Numbered from the stretch's first letter, positions 40,596-50,711 are shown. The stretch is DNA of 64,000 nucleotides from Microbacterium sp. SORGH_AS_0428 (GCF_031453615.1 NZ_JAVIZT010000001.1:310001-374000), one strand, 5' to 3'. Numbers and translations are program-made. Notes: a model not told the origin generated them from the sequence alone.

Positions 40596-41128
40596 GGTTG
40601 TCCCTTCGGTGCGGAAGTGCGTGCCCACGCCACGATCTGGTCGACGACGTCGGAGAGCGGTCCGTGCGAGGTGTCGAACGTCGCATCGGCGACTTCGGTG
40701 TACAGCGGCATCCGCTCCTCGAGGATGCGGTGCCAGCGTGCGACGGGATCCTCCCCCTTGTCGGAGAGCAACGGCCGGTGCCCTCCCCCGATACGACCGG
40801 CCACGATCGCGGGCGAGACGGTCAGCAGCGCCACACGGTGGGCCCTGAGATCGGCGCGCGTATCGGGGTCGAGGACGGAGCCCCCGCCGAGCGACACCAC
40901 CCCGCCCTGCGCCAGCGCGTGGGCGACGGCGTCACGCTCGAGTTCGCGGAAACGTGCCTCGCCGTGCAGCGCGAAGATGTCGAAGATCGCGCCGTGCGTG
41001 CGCACCACCGCCGCGTCCGTGTCGATGAAACCGACCTCCAGCACCTTCGCGACCCGTTTGCCGATGCTCGTCTTACCGGCACCCATGGGCCCGACGAGCA
41101 CGATCGCCGAGTCGGCGGGTGCCGTCAT
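40592..41128 (-). CDS. aroK: Shikimate kinase
   Basis: AroK phosphorylates shikimate with ATP. The 178-residue P-loop protein has [11 protein letters not shown] (Walker A), the substrate aspartate in FIDTD, the GGGSV loop and the lid segment RPLLSD. It overlaps aroC upstream and aroB downstream by four bases each. Nothing unusual is seen. Confidence 0.97.
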   Translation of the reverse strand: MTAPADSAIVLVGPMGAGKTSIGKRVAKVLEVGFIDTDAAVVRTHGAIFDIFALHGEARFRELERDAVAHALAQGGVVSLGGGSVLDPDTRADLRAHRVALLTVSPAIVAGRIGGGHRPLLSDKGEDPVARWHRILEERMPLYTEVADATFDTSHGPLSDVVDQIVAWARTSAPKGQP

Positions 41129-42339
41129 CGGTCGAGGTCGGGATCGCTGGCGTCCGCCGTGCGCAGAGTGTCCGGGATGGCGGCGAGGTAGGACTGCAGG
41201 TTGCGACGGGTCTCGACGATGTTGTCACCGCCGAACTTCTCGAGCACGACATCGGCGAGGACGATGGCGACCATGGCCTCGGCCACGACGCCGGCGGCGG
41301 GCACCGCGCAGACGTCGGAACGCTGATGGTGTGCGGAGGCCGTCTCGCCCGTGGCGACGTCGATCGTCCGCAGCGCGTGCGGAACGGTCGCGATCGGCTT
41401 CATCCCCGCTCGCACCCGCAGCACGGTGCCGGTGGACATGCCGCCCTCGGTGCCGCCCGCGCGGTCGGTTCCACGGGTGATGCCGCCCTCCGCGGCGAAC
41501 AGCTCGTCGTGCGCGGCGGAGCCGCGTCGGCGGGTGGTCTCGAATCCGTCGCCAACCTCCACGCCCTTGATGGCCTGGATGCTCATGAGCGCCTGCGCCA
41601 GCTTGGCGTCGAGACGACGGTCCCACTGGACGTGCGAACCCAGCCCCGGCGGCATGCCGTAAGCGAGGACCTCGACGATGCCGCCCAGTGTGTCGCCGTC
41701 CTTCTTCGCGGCGTCGACCTCGGCGACCATCGCCGCGGACGTCGTCGCATCGAAGCAGCGCAGCGGATCCGCATCCAGGGCATCGACGTCGTCGGGCGTC
41801 GGAAGCGCGGCACCCTCGGGCACACGCACCGGGCCGATCGAGAGCGTGTGGCTCACGAGGCGGATTCCGAGCTCACCGAGGAACGAACGGGCGATGGCGC
41901 CCAGGGCGACGCGCGCGGCGGTCTCGCGGGCGCTGGCGCGCTCGAGGATGGGACGCGCCTCGTCGAACCCGTACTTCTGCATCCCGACGAGGTCCGCGTG
42001 ACCGGGCCGAGGACGCGTCAGGGCCGCCCCGCGGCCGCGTGAGCGCTCCGTGAGCTCCACCGGTTCGGGACTCATGACCTCGACCCACTTCGGCCACTCC
42101 GTGTTGCCCACGCGCAGGGCGATCGGGCTGCCGATGGAGTACCCGTGCACCACGCCGGAGGAGATCGAGAGTTCGTCCTCCTCGAACTTCATCCGCGAGC
42201 CGCGGCCGTAGCCCAGCTTGCGTCGGGCGAGGTCGGCTTGGATCGCGTCACGGGCGACGGGCACGCCGGCAGGCAGGCCCTCCATGATGGCGACGAGTTC
42301 GGGGCCGTGCGATTCGCCGGCCGTGAGCACGCGGAGCAT
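41125..42339 (-). CDS. aroC: Chorismate synthase
   Basis: AroC eliminates phosphate from EPSP to give chorismate, the precursor for Trp, Tyr, Phe and folate, using reduced FMN. The 404-residue protein starts [12 protein letters not shown] and contains the signatures [35 protein letters not shown] and [13 protein letters not shown] use the ATG at 42339 because the family N-terminus begins there; a longer reading only adds non-homologous residues. It follows aroE by four bases. Confidence 0.98.
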   Translation of the reverse strand: MLRVLTAGESHGPELVAIMEGLPAGVPVARDAIQADLARRKLGYGRGSRMKFEEDELSISSGVVHGYSIGSPIALRVGNTEWPKWVEVMSPEPVELTERSRGRGAALTRPRPGHADLVGMQKYGFDEARPILERASARETAARVALGAIARSFLGELGIRLVSHTLSIGPVRVPEGAALPTPDDVDALDADPLRCFDATTSAAMVAEVDAAKKDGDTLGGIVEVLAYGMPPGLGSHVQWDRRLDAKLAQALMSIQAIKGVEVGDGFETTRRRGSAAHDELFAAEGGITRGTDRAGGTEGGMSTGTVLRVRAGMKPIATVPHALRTIDVATGETASAHHQRSDVCAVPAAGVVAEAMVAIVLADVVLEKFGGDNIVETRRNLQSYLAAIPDTLRTADASDPDLDR

Positions 42340-42343
42340 TCGT

Positions 42344-43177
42344 CTATTCTCCCACGAGCGCCCGGCGCATTGCGGCCAGCACCCGTGCTTCGTCATCGAG
42401 CGGCTGGTCCTGCTGCCCGCTCACGAACACGCGCACCTGCCGGAGTGCCTGATGAAGCAGCATCGGCAGCCCCGACACCGTGACGAGATCGCGTTCGGTC
42501 CATGCCGCCGACAGGGGTGTCGGCCAGGTGCCGTAGACGACATCCATGAGGACGCCACCCGCATCCGCCAGCGAGGACACGACCTCGTGCGCCAGGACGG
42601 CGTCCCCGGGAAGGGTCGCCACGGTGACGTCGACGGCATGATGCCGGGCGTCCAGAGGGCCGGCCGTGCTGCGCATCCCCAGCTCGGCGCCGCGGGTCAC
42701 GAGCTCGCTCGCCGCCTCCGGACGGCGAGCCACGATCTCCACGGATCCGACGCCCATCTCCGACAGCGCGACCAGGGCCGATGTGGCAGTGGCTCCGGCT
42801 CCCAGGATGCGCGCCGAGGCCGCCTCTGCGGCACCTGCCTCGCCGAGCGCGGCCACGATGCCTCCGACGTCCGTGTTGTATCCACGCGGACCGCCTGCAT
42901 CGAGCAGCAGCGTGTTGACGGCGCCGGTCGCGCGCGCCCTCGGGTCGACCTCGACCGCCGCGCGGAAACCCGCCGACTTGAGGGGCATGGTCAGCGACAG
43001 TCCTCGCCACGAGGCGTCGAGGGATGAGAGTGCGGGCGCGAACGCCGCTTCATCGACACGTCTCTTGTCGTACGTCCACGCCACATCCAGCACCTCGTAC
43101 GCGGCCGCGTGCAGCAGCGGCGACCGGCTGTGGGCGATCGGATCGCCCCACACGGCGAGACGCGTACCGGTCAACAT
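42344..43177 (-). CDS. aroE: Shikimate dehydrogenase
   Basis: AroE reduces 3-dehydroshikimate to shikimate. The 277-residue enzyme has the substrate motif [20 protein letters not shown] with the catalytic lysine, NTLL and GYNTDVGG with the catalytic aspartate, and a nucleotide-binding GAGATATSA. This loop lacks the NRT motif of NADP-specific AroE, and the ARRPEA stretch after strand two is similar to some actinobacterial types, so cofactor preference is uncertain. The ATG overlaps the end of mltG by seven bases. Confidence 0.94.
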   Translation of the reverse strand: MLTGTRLAVWGDPIAHSRSPLLHAAAYEVLDVAWTYDKRRVDEAAFAPALSSLDASWRGLSLTMPLKSAGFRAAVEVDPRARATGAVNTLLLDAGGPRGYNTDVGGIVAALGEAGAAEAASARILGAGATATSALVALSEMGVGSVEIVARRPEAASELVTRGAELGMRSTAGPLDARHHAVDVTVATLPGDAVLAHEVVSSLADAGGVLMDVVYGTWPTPLSAAWTERDLVTVSGLPMLLHQALRQVRVFVSGQQDQPLDDEARVLAAMRRALVGE

Positions 43178-44484
43178 CCCGAATCCGGGTGCTCGCTGCA
43201 CCACTGCTGGAACTGCTTCACGTACTTCTGATGCTCGGCATAGGTCGTCGTGAACACCGTCTCCCCCGTGTCCAGGTTCACGGTCACGAAGTACAGCCAC
43301 GGGCCGTCGGCGGGGTGCATCGCGGCATTGATCGCCACATCCCCCGGATTCGAGATCGGTCCGACAGGCAGGCCCGGATGCACGTACGTGTTCCACGGAT
43401 TGTCGTCGCGCTGCGCCTGTTCCGAGGTGCTCACCGAACCGGCATGGAGCTCGCCGTACCCGTACTGCGCGGTCGAGTCCATCTGCAGCAGACCGAAAGT
43501 CTCCTGATTCGAGGGGTCAAGTCGGTTGAGGATGACGCGCGAGACCTTCTGCATGTCCGCTTCGTATCGAGCCTCACGCTGGATGATCGAGGCGATCGTC
43601 AGGACGCGCTCCCGCTGATCGGCAGGAACCCCGGCCGCATCGAGCGACTGGACGGTGCGGTCGACCATCATCTTGATGATCGACGTCGCACTGGTGCCGG
43701 GCTCGATCGTGTACGTCGCGGGGAAGAGCCAGCCCTCCAGGCTCGACGCCGACACGCCGTAGGCCGAAGGGTCGGCGACGGCGGCGGTCAGATCGTCGAG
43801 CGAGACGCTCGCGCCGTCCGCGATCCGCTGCAGCGACACATCCACCGTCAGCCCTTCGGGGAGCACGACACGCCCCTCCAGGCGGTTGGCAGGATCACCG
43901 AGCGCCTCCAGCGCCGCCGCCGAGGTCATCTCTTGCTGCAGCTTGTACGTTCCGGGTTGGAAGGTGAAGGCGATGTTGTTGTCGATCATGTAGCCGTACA
44001 GCGAGTTCGCAGTGCGCGTCACGCCTGCATCGAACATCTTCTGAGAGACCTGGGGACCGGCGTCGCCGCTGACGATCGTGATCGTCGCCTCGCCGTGCGC
44101 CTGCCCGGCCTCGAACTCGGTCGGCTCCTCCCACCCCAGCACGGCGCGGATCTTGTCCTCGTACGTGTTCCACACCCAGAGACCTCCGGCAGCGACACCG
44201 CCGAGCAGCACGAGCACGATCGCCAGAGCGATCCACCCGCCCTTGCGACGCCGGCGCTTGTTCGGAGGGGGCGGCGGGGCCCCGAGCACGTCCGTCGTCG
44301 CATCACCCGCGAAGAGATCGTCCAGCGAGGGACGCGCGGGGGCCGTCGGGGCGGGCTCCGCCGGCGCGCGGAAGATCGGTTCGGACGCCGCGGATGCCGG
44401 CTGGGGAGCCGAGGCGGGCTGCGACGCGCTCGCGCGCTCGGCGGCCTCGCGCGCCTCGCGGCGGGAGGAGGGCGTGTCGGACAT
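43171..44484 (-). CDS. mltG: Endolytic murein transglycosylase MltG
   Basis: MltG is a membrane-anchored lytic transglycosylase thought to cut growing glycan strands and set their length. The 437-residue protein has a cytoplasmic N-terminal tail of about 80 residues rich in Ala, Pro and Ser, one membrane helix (about 83-105), a LysM-like region and the YceG catalytic domain. The catalytic glutamate is Glu304 in IIQREARYEAD. LLQMDSTAQYGYG and NTYVHPGLPVGPISNPG are the other family blocks. The start shares a base with the ruvX stop (TGATG). Confidence 0.95.
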   Translation of the reverse strand: MSDTPSSRREAREAAERASASQPASAPQPASAASEPIFRAPAEPAPTAPARPSLDDLFAGDATTDVLGAPPPPPNKRRRRKGGWIALAIVLVLLGGVAAGGLWVWNTYEDKIRAVLGWEEPTEFEAGQAHGEATITIVSGDAGPQVSQKMFDAGVTRTANSLYGYMIDNNIAFTFQPGTYKLQQEMTSAAALEALGDPANRLEGRVVLPEGLTVDVSLQRIADGASVSLDDLTAAVADPSAYGVSASSLEGWLFPATYTIEPGTSATSIIKMMVDRTVQSLDAAGVPADQRERVLTIASIIQREARYEADMQKVSRVILNRLDPSNQETFGLLQMDSTAQYGYGELHAGSVSTSEQAQRDDNPWNTYVHPGLPVGPISNPGDVAINAAMHPADGPWLYFVTVNLDTGETVFTTTYAEHQKYVKQFQQWCSEHPDSGC

Positions 44485-44957
44485 CAGTCGGTCTCCTGGT
44501 CCGGGTCGACGGGAGTGCCGGGCGCCCGTCCTGTCTGCTTCTCGACATCGAGGGCGTTCTGCAGCAGGATCACGGCGGCGACCTGGTCCACTATCCCACG
44601 CGAAGAGCGCTGAGAACGTCCTGAACGCCGAAGCGCCGCATGCGCCGACACCGTGCTCAACCGCTCGTCGACCAGCCGCACCGGCAAGGATCCTCCTGCG
44701 GCGAGGGCGCGTGCGAACTCGCGGGCGTCCTGTGTCGAGGCCGTCTCGTTGCCGCCCAGGCTGATCGGGAGTCCGACATAGAGCGCGGTCGCATTCTCGT
44801 CCCCGGCGATCGCGAGGACGCGCTGCACCGAGTCCTCGGCCCGCGCCACAGTCTCCACCGGCGTCGCGAGCATCCCGTCGGGATCGCACCGGGCTACACC
44901 GACGCGAGCCTTTCCGACATCGATTCCGAGCCGTACGCCCCTGCGGAAGTCGCTCAC
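44484..44957 (-). CDS. ruvX: Putative pre-16S rRNA nuclease / Holliday junction resolvase-like YqgF
   Basis: This 157-residue RNase H-fold protein belongs to the YqgF/RuvX family, implicated in 5' maturation of 16S rRNA. It starts with GVRLGIDVGKARVGVA (catalytic Asp) and has VGLPISLGGNE, VRLVDERLSTVSA (catalytic Glu) and a C-terminal DQVAAVILLQNAL. The GTG overlaps the alaS stop by four bases. alaS-ruvX-mltG-aroE is the standard bacterial order. Confidence 0.93.
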   Translation of the reverse strand: MSDFRRGVRLGIDVGKARVGVARCDPDGMLATPVETVARAEDSVQRVLAIAGDENATALYVGLPISLGGNETASTQDAREFARALAAGGSLPVRLVDERLSTVSAHAALRRSGRSQRSSRGIVDQVAAVILLQNALDVEKQTGRAPGTPVDPDQETD

Positions 44958-47620
44958 GCCGACGTGGTCTCCAGCGATCGCACGATGCCGTCGAGCGCGT
45001 CGGACAGCGCGGCCGCATCCGAGCCGCCGCCCTGTGCGACGTCGTCGCGTCCGCCGCCGCCCCCGCCGAGCACTCCCGCGGCGCCCTTCGCGAGAACCCC
45101 GGCCTTGACGCCGGTTCTCCGGGCCGCCTCGTTGGTGGCGACGATGACGATCGGACGCCCGCCCGTCGTCGCGCCCAGCGCGACGACGCTCGCGTCCTCG
45201 CCCAGCCGGTCGCGGACCGCCAGAGCGACCGTGCGCAGGTCATCGGCGGACCCGACGGCCCCGATCGAGGCGACGACGGCGCCGACCTGACCGACGCGTC
45301 GCACCTGCGACGCGAGCTCGGGAGCGCGCTGCGCGAGAGCCTGCGCCTCGAAGGCCGCGATCTTCTTCTCCGCCGCCTTCAGGCTCGCCGCGAGATCGGC
45401 GATCCGCGCGGGGATCTGCTCGCGCGGGACCTTCAGGTCGGACGTCAGCTGAGACACGATCGCCCGCTCCGCGGCGAGATCGCGGAACGCGTCGAGTCCG
45501 ACGAGTGCTTCGACGCGACGCGCGGTCGCGCCCACCGAGGACTCGCCCACGAGGTTGATGAGTCCCACTTCCGCGCTGGAGGCGACGTGCGTGCCGGCAC
45601 ACAGCTCACGCGACCACGGTCCGCCGATGTCGACCATCCGCACGGTCGTCCCGTACTTCTCGCCGAACAGCGCCATCGCGCCCAGTTCCTTGGCCTCGTC
45701 GAGAGGCAGGACGCGCGTGGTCACCTCGAGGTTGTCGCGCACGGCGTTGTTGGCGATCTCCTCGATCTCGCTCCGCGTCGCGGGCGAGAGCGCCTGGCTC
45801 CAGTTGAAGTCGAAGCGCATGTACCCGGCACGGTTCAACGATCCCGCCTGGGTCGCGGAGCTTCCCAGCGTGTCACGAAGAGCCGCGTGCACGAGGTGGG
45901 TCGCGGAATGGGCCTGACGCGCGGAGCGGCGGTTGGCCGCATCCACCACCGTGGTCGCCGCGTCGCCGACGCCGACCTCGCCCGTGAGAACCTCCACGGT
46001 GTGGCTGATGAGTCCGGGCACGGGCTTCTGCACGTCCAGGACGTCGAGCTCGAAGCCCGAGCCGACGATGGTGCCCTTGTCGGCGACCTGGCCGCCGGAT
46101 TCCGCGTACAGCGCGGTGGCGGGCAGGATCACCTCGACGATCTGACCCTGTCGCGCGCGGTCGACCGATACGCCGTCATGCAGGATGCCCAGCACGCGCG
46201 ACTCTGTGGCGAGGTCCGTGTACCCGGTGAAGACCGTCTCGCCCTGTGCGCGGAAGTCGCGGTACACGCTGTGGTCGGCGAGTTGGCGACGACGGCTCTT
46301 GGCGTCGGCCTTCGCACGGGTGCGCTGCTCCTGCATCAGGGTGTCGAACGCACCGCGATCGACGCTGAGCCCGGCCTCTTCGGCGACTTCGAGCGTCAGG
46401 TCGATGGGGAAACCGTAGGTGTCATGCAGGAGGAACGCCTGGTCACCGGAGATCGAGGAGCCGCCGGTCTTCTTCGTCTCGGCGATGGAGAGATCGAGGA
46501 TGGACGAACCGGACGCCAGCGTGCGCAGGAATGTCTCCTCCTCCGCGAAGGCGTACTGCGAGATCCGTCCCCAGTCCTCGGCCACGACGGGGTAGGACGC
46601 GGCCATCGCGTCGCGGGACGCGGCGAAGAGCTCGGGGAAGGTGGCGCCGTCGACGCCGAGCAGTCGCATCGCACGGATCGAGCGGCGCATGAGCCGACGG
46701 AGGATGTAACCGCGACCCTCGTTGGACGGTGTCACGCCGTCGGAGAGCAGCATGAGGGACGAGCGCACGTGGTCCGCGATGACGCGGTAGCGCACATCGT
46801 CTTCGTGCTCTTTGCCGTACGGACGGCCGGAGAGCTCCACCGCACGATCGAGGACGGGGCGCACCTGATCCGTCTCGTACATGTTGTCGACGCCCTGCTT
46901 GATGAAAGCGACGCGCTCGAGCCCCATGCCGGTGTCGATGTTCTTGTTCGGCAGTTCACCGACGATGTCGAAGTCGATCTTCGAGCGCACGTTGGTGATC
47001 GCGTACTGCATGAACACGAGGTTCCAGATCTCCGTGAACCGCGAATCGTCGACGGCAGGGCCGCCGTCACGCCCGTAGGCGGGTCCACGGTCGAAGTAGA
47101 TCTCGGAGCAGGGGCCGGCGGGGCCGGGCTGCCCAGTGGACCAGTAGTTGTCCTCGCGGCCGAGTCGCTGGATGCGGTGCTCGGGGAGCCCGGCGATGCG
47201 ACGCCACAGATCGGCGGCCTCGTCATCGGTCTCGTAGACCGTGACCCACAGATCCTTCTCCTGGAAGCCGAGACCGCCGTCCGCCTCGGAGCGCGTCAGA
47301 AGATCCCAGGCATAGGTGATGGCGCCTTCTTTGAAGTAGTCGCCGAAGGACCAGTTTCCGAGCATCTGGAAGAACGTGCCGTGCCGAGCGGTGTGGCCGA
47401 CCTCCTCGATGTCGTTCGTCCGGATGCACTTCTGCACATCGGCGGCCCGCGGGAACGGCGGCGGCACCGTTCCGTTCAGGAACGGGACGAACGGCACCAT
47501 GCCTGCGACGGTGAACAAGAGCGTCGGGTCATCGCTGACCAGAGAGGCGGAGGGAACGATGGTGTGGTCGTTCTTCTCGAAAAAGTCGAGGTAACGCTGG
47601 GCGATCTCGGCGGTCTTCAT
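44954..47620 (-). CDS. alaS: Alanyl-tRNA synthetase
   Basis: AlaS charges tRNA-Ala and edits Ser and Gly mischarging. The 888-residue protein has class II motifs in the first third (RCIRTNDIEEVGHTARHGTF split by motif 2), an editing domain with the zinc-type ligands in HSATHLVHAAL and LCAGTHV, and a C-terminal coiled and glycine-rich C-Ala domain (LAKGAAGVLGGGGGGRDDVA near the end). The ATG at 47620 has a GAGGAAG ribosome-binding site. Length is typical. Confidence 0.98.
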   Translation of the reverse strand: MKTAEIAQRYLDFFEKNDHTIVPSASLVSDDPTLLFTVAGMVPFVPFLNGTVPPPFPRAADVQKCIRTNDIEEVGHTARHGTFFQMLGNWSFGDYFKEGAITYAWDLLTRSEADGGLGFQEKDLWVTVYETDDEAADLWRRIAGLPEHRIQRLGREDNYWSTGQPGPAGPCSEIYFDRGPAYGRDGGPAVDDSRFTEIWNLVFMQYAITNVRSKIDFDIVGELPNKNIDTGMGLERVAFIKQGVDNMYETDQVRPVLDRAVELSGRPYGKEHEDDVRYRVIADHVRSSLMLLSDGVTPSNEGRGYILRRLMRRSIRAMRLLGVDGATFPELFAASRDAMAASYPVVAEDWGRISQYAFAEEETFLRTLASGSSILDLSIAETKKTGGSSISGDQAFLLHDTYGFPIDLTLEVAEEAGLSVDRGAFDTLMQEQRTRAKADAKSRRRQLADHSVYRDFRAQGETVFTGYTDLATESRVLGILHDGVSVDRARQGQIVEVILPATALYAESGGQVADKGTIVGSGFELDVLDVQKPVPGLISHTVEVLTGEVGVGDAATTVVDAANRRSARQAHSATHLVHAALRDTLGSSATQAGSLNRAGYMRFDFNWSQALSPATRSEIEEIANNAVRDNLEVTTRVLPLDEAKELGAMALFGEKYGTTVRMVDIGGPWSRELCAGTHVASSAEVGLINLVGESSVGATARRVEALVGLDAFRDLAAERAIVSQLTSDLKVPREQIPARIADLAASLKAAEKKIAAFEAQALAQRAPELASQVRRVGQVGAVVASIGAVGSADDLRTVALAVRDRLGEDASVVALGATTGGRPIVIVATNEAARRTGVKAGVLAKGAAGVLGGGGGGRDDVAQGGGSDAAALSDALDGIVRSLETTSA

Positions 47621-47683
47621 GCGGTGTCTTCCTCGGGCAGGACAGGAAGGCCGCCGGAGCGGCCGTTCGGAGTTCGCGGGCGG

Positions 47684-47896
47684 TCAGCGATCGTCGGCGG
47701 CGGAGCCTGCCGCGTCGGGTCCGGTGTCGAACCGGGCCTGCTGCTCGTGGTAGGCGTCTTGGATGCGGTCGGTGAACTCCGTGATTCGAGCGTCGATCTC
47801 GGCGAGCACCTCGTGTCCGCGCGGATCCTTGTTGACGAGGTGCGCGAGCACGAACCCGGCCGTCGTTCCGACCGCGAACCAGAGAAGACTTCTCAC
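47684..47896 (-). CDS. Small conserved membrane protein between rpsD and alaS
   Basis: The 70-residue product has one N-terminal membrane helix (RSLLWFAVGTTAGFVLAHLV) and a charged C-terminal part likely to form a helix (VLAEIDARITEFTDRIQDAY). Similar single-pass proteins lie between rpsD and alaS in many actinobacteria; I do not know their function. I prefer the GTG at 47896, which has GAGGAAGAGG eight bases upstream, to the ATG at 47944, which would add 16 acidic residues. The start is therefore uncertain. Confidence 0.7.
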   Translation of the reverse strand: MRSLLWFAVGTTAGFVLAHLVNKDPRGHEVLAEIDARITEFTDRIQDAYHEQQARFDTGPDAAGSAADDR

Positions 47897-47980
47897 CGTG
47901 ACCTCTTCCTCATCGTGACCGCGTCTGTCGCGAGCATCATCCATCGTAGGCGACAACGGATGCCGGCGACGGGCCGACGA

Positions 47981-48013
47981 CGAAGGGCGCCGGGATGACC
48001 CCGACGCCCTTCG
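47981..48013 (-). terminator. Stem-loop after rpsD
   Basis: A perfect nine-base inverted repeat (CGAAGGGCG, 47981-47989, with CGCCCTTCG, 48005-48013) follows the rpsD stop by 12 bases. No U-tract is present, as usual in this GC range. Confidence 0.65.
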
Positions 48014-48025
48014 TGCGCGAACGAC

Positions 48026-48655
48026 TCAGCGCGCGGCGTAGTACTCCACGACCAGCTGCACGTCACAGGTCACGGGGACCTCGGCGCGCTTCGGGCGACG
48101 CACGAGGCGCGCCTGGAGCTTGTCGAGCTCGACCTCGAGGTAACCGGGAACGTTCGGCAGGACCTCGGCGTGACCGCCGGCGGCCGCCACCTGGAACGGC
48201 TCGGTGCCCTCGCTGCGGGCCTTGACGTGGATGAGCTGACCGGGCTTCACGCGGAACGACGGGCGGTCCACGATCTGACCGTCGACCATGATGTGGCGGT
48301 GCACGACGAACTGACGGGCCTGCGCCGTGGTGCGGGCGAAGCCGGAGCGCAGCACGAGGGCGTCGAGACGCATCTCGAGCAGCTCGACGAGGTTCTCACC
48401 CGTCAGGCCGTCGGTGCGACGGGCCTCGTTGAACGCGATGCGCAGCTGCTTCTCGCGGATGCCGTACTGCTCGCGCAGACGCTGCTTCTCACGCAGACGG
48501 ACGGCGTAGTCGCTGTCAGCCTTGCGCTTGGTGCGGCCGTGCTCGCCGGGAGCGTAGGGACGCTTCTCGAGGTAGCGGGCGGCCTTGGGGGTCAGCGCGA
48601 CGCCGAGCGCGCGCGACAGGCGGACCTTGCGGCGGTCCTGGGACTTCGTGGTCAC
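48026..48655 (-). CDS. rpsD: 30S ribosomal protein S4
   Basis: S4 binds 16S rRNA early in 30S assembly and contributes to decoding accuracy. The 209-residue protein has the N-terminal domain followed by an S4 RNA-binding fold (RLDALVLRSGFARTTAQARQ, then VVHRHIMVDGQIVDRPSFRV). The N-terminal zinc-binding cysteines are absent, so it is the zinc-independent form. The GTG at 48655 has a GAAGGACAC site. The 152-base upstream gap includes a small GC hairpin that could be involved in autoregulation. Confidence 0.97.
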   Translation of the reverse strand: MTTKSQDRRKVRLSRALGVALTPKAARYLEKRPYAPGEHGRTKRKADSDYAVRLREKQRLREQYGIREKQLRIAFNEARRTDGLTGENLVELLEMRLDALVLRSGFARTTAQARQFVVHRHIMVDGQIVDRPSFRVKPGQLIHVKARSEGTEPFQVAAAGGHAEVLPNVPGYLEVELDKLQARLVRRPKRAEVPVTCDVQLVVEYYAAR

Positions 48656-48678
48656 GAAGGTGTCCTTCCGATGACGTG

Positions 48679-48695
48679 GCCGCGCCTTTCGCGGC
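48679..48695 (-). promoter_or_regulatory. Hairpin in rpsD leader
   Basis: A six-base perfect inverted repeat GCCGCG/CGCGGC with a five-base loop lies 24 bases upstream of the rpsD GTG. S4 is an autoregulator in several bacteria, but this structure is too small to assign to a known S4 leader. Confidence 0.25.
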
Positions 48696-48807
48696 TCACG
48701 GGCGTATCACCCGACTTCTCCCGATGACGCGCACGCCGGGGCGCGTCGGACGGTGGTGCTGAAGGAGGGGGATGCCCGAAAACTCGGTTTCGAGCCGATT
48801 CATGCTA

Positions 48808-48990
48808 TCAGACCGGCATGCGGCTCTGACGGGCGTGGCGCCCGGTCGTCAACCACAGCGAACTCTGCATCGCGATGATGGCCTCGCCGTAGAACACGAG
48901 CAGGCCGTATTCGAGGTTCCGGTCCGCGACGGATGCGGCCGCTTCGGCGTCACCGCTTGGCCGAGCCCTCATGACGCCGCCACCGGACAC
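48808..48990 (-). CDS. Small hypothetical protein after rarA
   Basis: This 60-codon frame begins with GTG directly after the rarA TGA. An ATG six codons in (48972) gives a 54-residue product, RARPSGDAEAAASVADRNLE followed by a hydrophobic stretch YGLLVFYGEAIIAM. Its position on the same strand, spacing and partly hydrophobic middle make a real gene plausible. I recognise no family, so it may be spurious. Confidence 0.4.
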   Translation of the reverse strand: MSGGGVMRARPSGDAEAAASVADRNLEYGLLVFYGEAIIAMQSSLWLTTGRHARQSRMPV

Positions 48991-50307
48991 TCAGCCCTCG
49001 AGGATCCGGCGGATCTTCTCGACGCGCGCGGCGATGTCGCGCTCGAGGCCGCGTTGCGTGGGCTGGTAGTACCGCCGCCCGCGCAGTTCGTCCGGGAGGT
49101 ACTGCTGAGTCGCCACACCGACGTCGAGGTCGTGCGGATAGACGTAGCCCTTGCCGTGCCCGAGACGCTTGGCACCCGGATAGTGCCCGTCGCGCAGGTG
49201 CGTGGGGACCCGGCCGAAGCCGCCGGCCTTCACATCGGCCATCGCGGCGTTGATGGCGTTGTAGGCGGCATTCGACTTCGCCGTGGTCGCCAGATACACC
49301 GTCGCCTCGGCGAGAGGGATGCGCCCTTCGGGCATTCCGATGAACGCCACCGCATCCGCCGCGGCGACCGCGATCGGCAGAGCCTGCGGATCGGCGAGCC
49401 CGATGTCCTCGGCAGCGGAGATGACCAGGCGCCGCGCGATGAACCGAGGGTCCTCCCCCGCCTCGATCATCCGCGCGAGGTAGTGGATCGCTGCGTCCGC
49501 ATCCGACCCGCGGATCGACTTGATGAACGCACTGATGACGTCGTAGTGCTCGTCGCCCTGGCGGTCGTAGCGCAGAAGCGCCCGATCGACCGCCTGTGCG
49601 ATCAGCGCGGCCGTGATCCGCGGTTCCTCGTCGCCGTCGGCCATGGCCGCCGCGGCCTCCAACGCGGTCAATGCCCGCCGCGCGTCCCCGGACGCCAGGC
49701 GGACCAGCGCCTCCCTCGCCTCGACGTCGAGCGCGATCCGCCCGGCCAGTCCCCGCGGATCGCTCACGGCCCGGTCGACGAGCTCTCCCAGATCGTCATC
49801 GCCCAGCGGCTGCAGCGTCAGCAGGAGTGAGCGAGACAGGAGCGGCGAGATGACCGAGAACGACGGATTCTCCGTGGTCGCTGCGATCAGCACGACCCAC
49901 CCGTTCTCGACGCCGGGCAGCAGCGCGTCCTGCTGGGCCTTGGTGAAGCGATGGATCTCGTCCAGGAACAGGATGGTGGACTGGCCGTACAGGTCACGCT
50001 GATTGAGCGCCTCCTGCATCACCTCGCGAACGTCCTTCACACCGGCGGTGATGGCAGACAGCTCGACGAAACGACGCCCGGAGGAACGGGCGATCGCCTG
50101 GGCGAGGGTGGTCTTGCCGGTGCCGGGTGGGCCCCACAGGATCACGGACACCGCCCCCGCGGTCTGCCGCTCGGGATCGGCCAGCGCGACGAGCGGCGAA
50201 CCGGGCTTCAACAGATGCCCCTGGCCCGCGACCTCGCCCAGCGATGCCGGTCGCATGCGCACGGCGAGAGGCGTCTGGCCCTGGAAGAGGGCGCCGGAGG
50301 AGGTCAC
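48991..50307 (-). CDS. rarA: Replication-associated recombination protein RarA (MgsA) AAA ATPase
   Basis: RarA is an AAA+ ATPase related to clamp loaders and acts at stalled replication forks with SSB. The 438-residue protein has Walker [10 protein letters not shown] (about 59-67), Walker [11 protein letters not shown], sensor 1 AATTENPSF and the C-terminal MgsA tetramerisation domain with [15 protein letters not shown] and YVYPHD. The GTG at 50307 is six bases after TAGCCT, so the mRNA is probably leaderless. It is divergent from the plus-strand gene at 50401. Confidence 0.95.
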   Translation of the reverse strand: MTSSGALFQGQTPLAVRMRPASLGEVAGQGHLLKPGSPLVALADPERQTAGAVSVILWGPPGTGKTTLAQAIARSSGRRFVELSAITAGVKDVREVMQEALNQRDLYGQSTILFLDEIHRFTKAQQDALLPGVENGWVVLIAATTENPSFSVISPLLSRSLLLTLQPLGDDDLGELVDRAVSDPRGLAGRIALDVEAREALVRLASGDARRALTALEAAAAMADGDEEPRITAALIAQAVDRALLRYDRQGDEHYDVISAFIKSIRGSDADAAIHYLARMIEAGEDPRFIARRLVISAAEDIGLADPQALPIAVAAADAVAFIGMPEGRIPLAEATVYLATTAKSNAAYNAINAAMADVKAGGFGRVPTHLRDGHYPGAKRLGHGKGYVYPHDLDVGVATQQYLPDELRGRRYYQPTQRGLERDIAARVEKIRRILEG

Positions 50308-50313
50308 TCCCCC

Positions 50314-50319
50314 AGGCTA
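50314..50319 (-). promoter_or_regulatory. Probable -10 hexamer (TAGCCT) for rarA
   Basis: TAGCCT on the minus strand ends six bases before the rarA GTG, with no Shine-Dalgarno between them. Confidence 0.5.
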
Positions 50320-50400
50320 ACGGCGGCCGACGACGCCCGGCTTTGATGCCCACCGTCACCGCCGCATAAGATCGGCTGGTCCGGCCGGCGAGGAGGAACC

Positions 50401-50682
50401 GTGGCATCGGTAAGCAAGCAGCAGCGCGCAGAGCGCGAGCGCGCTCGTCTGTACCAGGCGCGCCGCGCCCACCACGACGCGCAGATCGCTCGGCGCCGGC
50501 GCGACAACCTCATCGCCGGGCTCGGTGGCGGTGTGCTGGTCCTCGCGATCCTCGGCGGACAGATCGCGTATTACACGGTCGGCCCCGGCGCGGTCTCCCC
50601 GGCCGCCGAGACGCCCGCTCCGGCGCCCTCCGACCCCGCTCCCACCTCCAGCCCGCTGCCGACGCCGGAGCCGACGTCCTGA
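50401..50682 (+). CDS. Small single-pass membrane protein, unknown function
   Basis: The 93-residue product has a basic N-terminus (KQQRAERERARLYQARRA), one membrane helix (about residues 38-60) and a Pro/Ala/Ser/Thr-rich extracytoplasmic tail ending PLPTPEPTS. The GTG start has GAGGAGGAACC upstream and TAAGAT about 30 bases before it. Proteins of this build precede DUF349 or peptidyl-prolyl isomerase genes in other actinobacteria, but I cannot assign a function. Confidence 0.7.
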   Translation: MASVSKQQRAERERARLYQARRAHHDAQIARRRRDNLIAGLGGGVLVLAILGGQIAYYTVGPGAVSPAAETPAPAPSDPAPTSSPLPTPEPTS

Positions 50683-50711
50683 CCTGCACGGCGCCCGACC
50701 GGCCGGCGTAC

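Noticed and set aside
47897..47944. An upstream ATG (47944) as the start of the small membrane gene between rpsD and alaS.
   Set aside because: It adds an acidic 16-residue lead before the membrane helix and has no ribosome-binding site, whereas the GTG at 47896 has a good one. It cannot be fully excluded.
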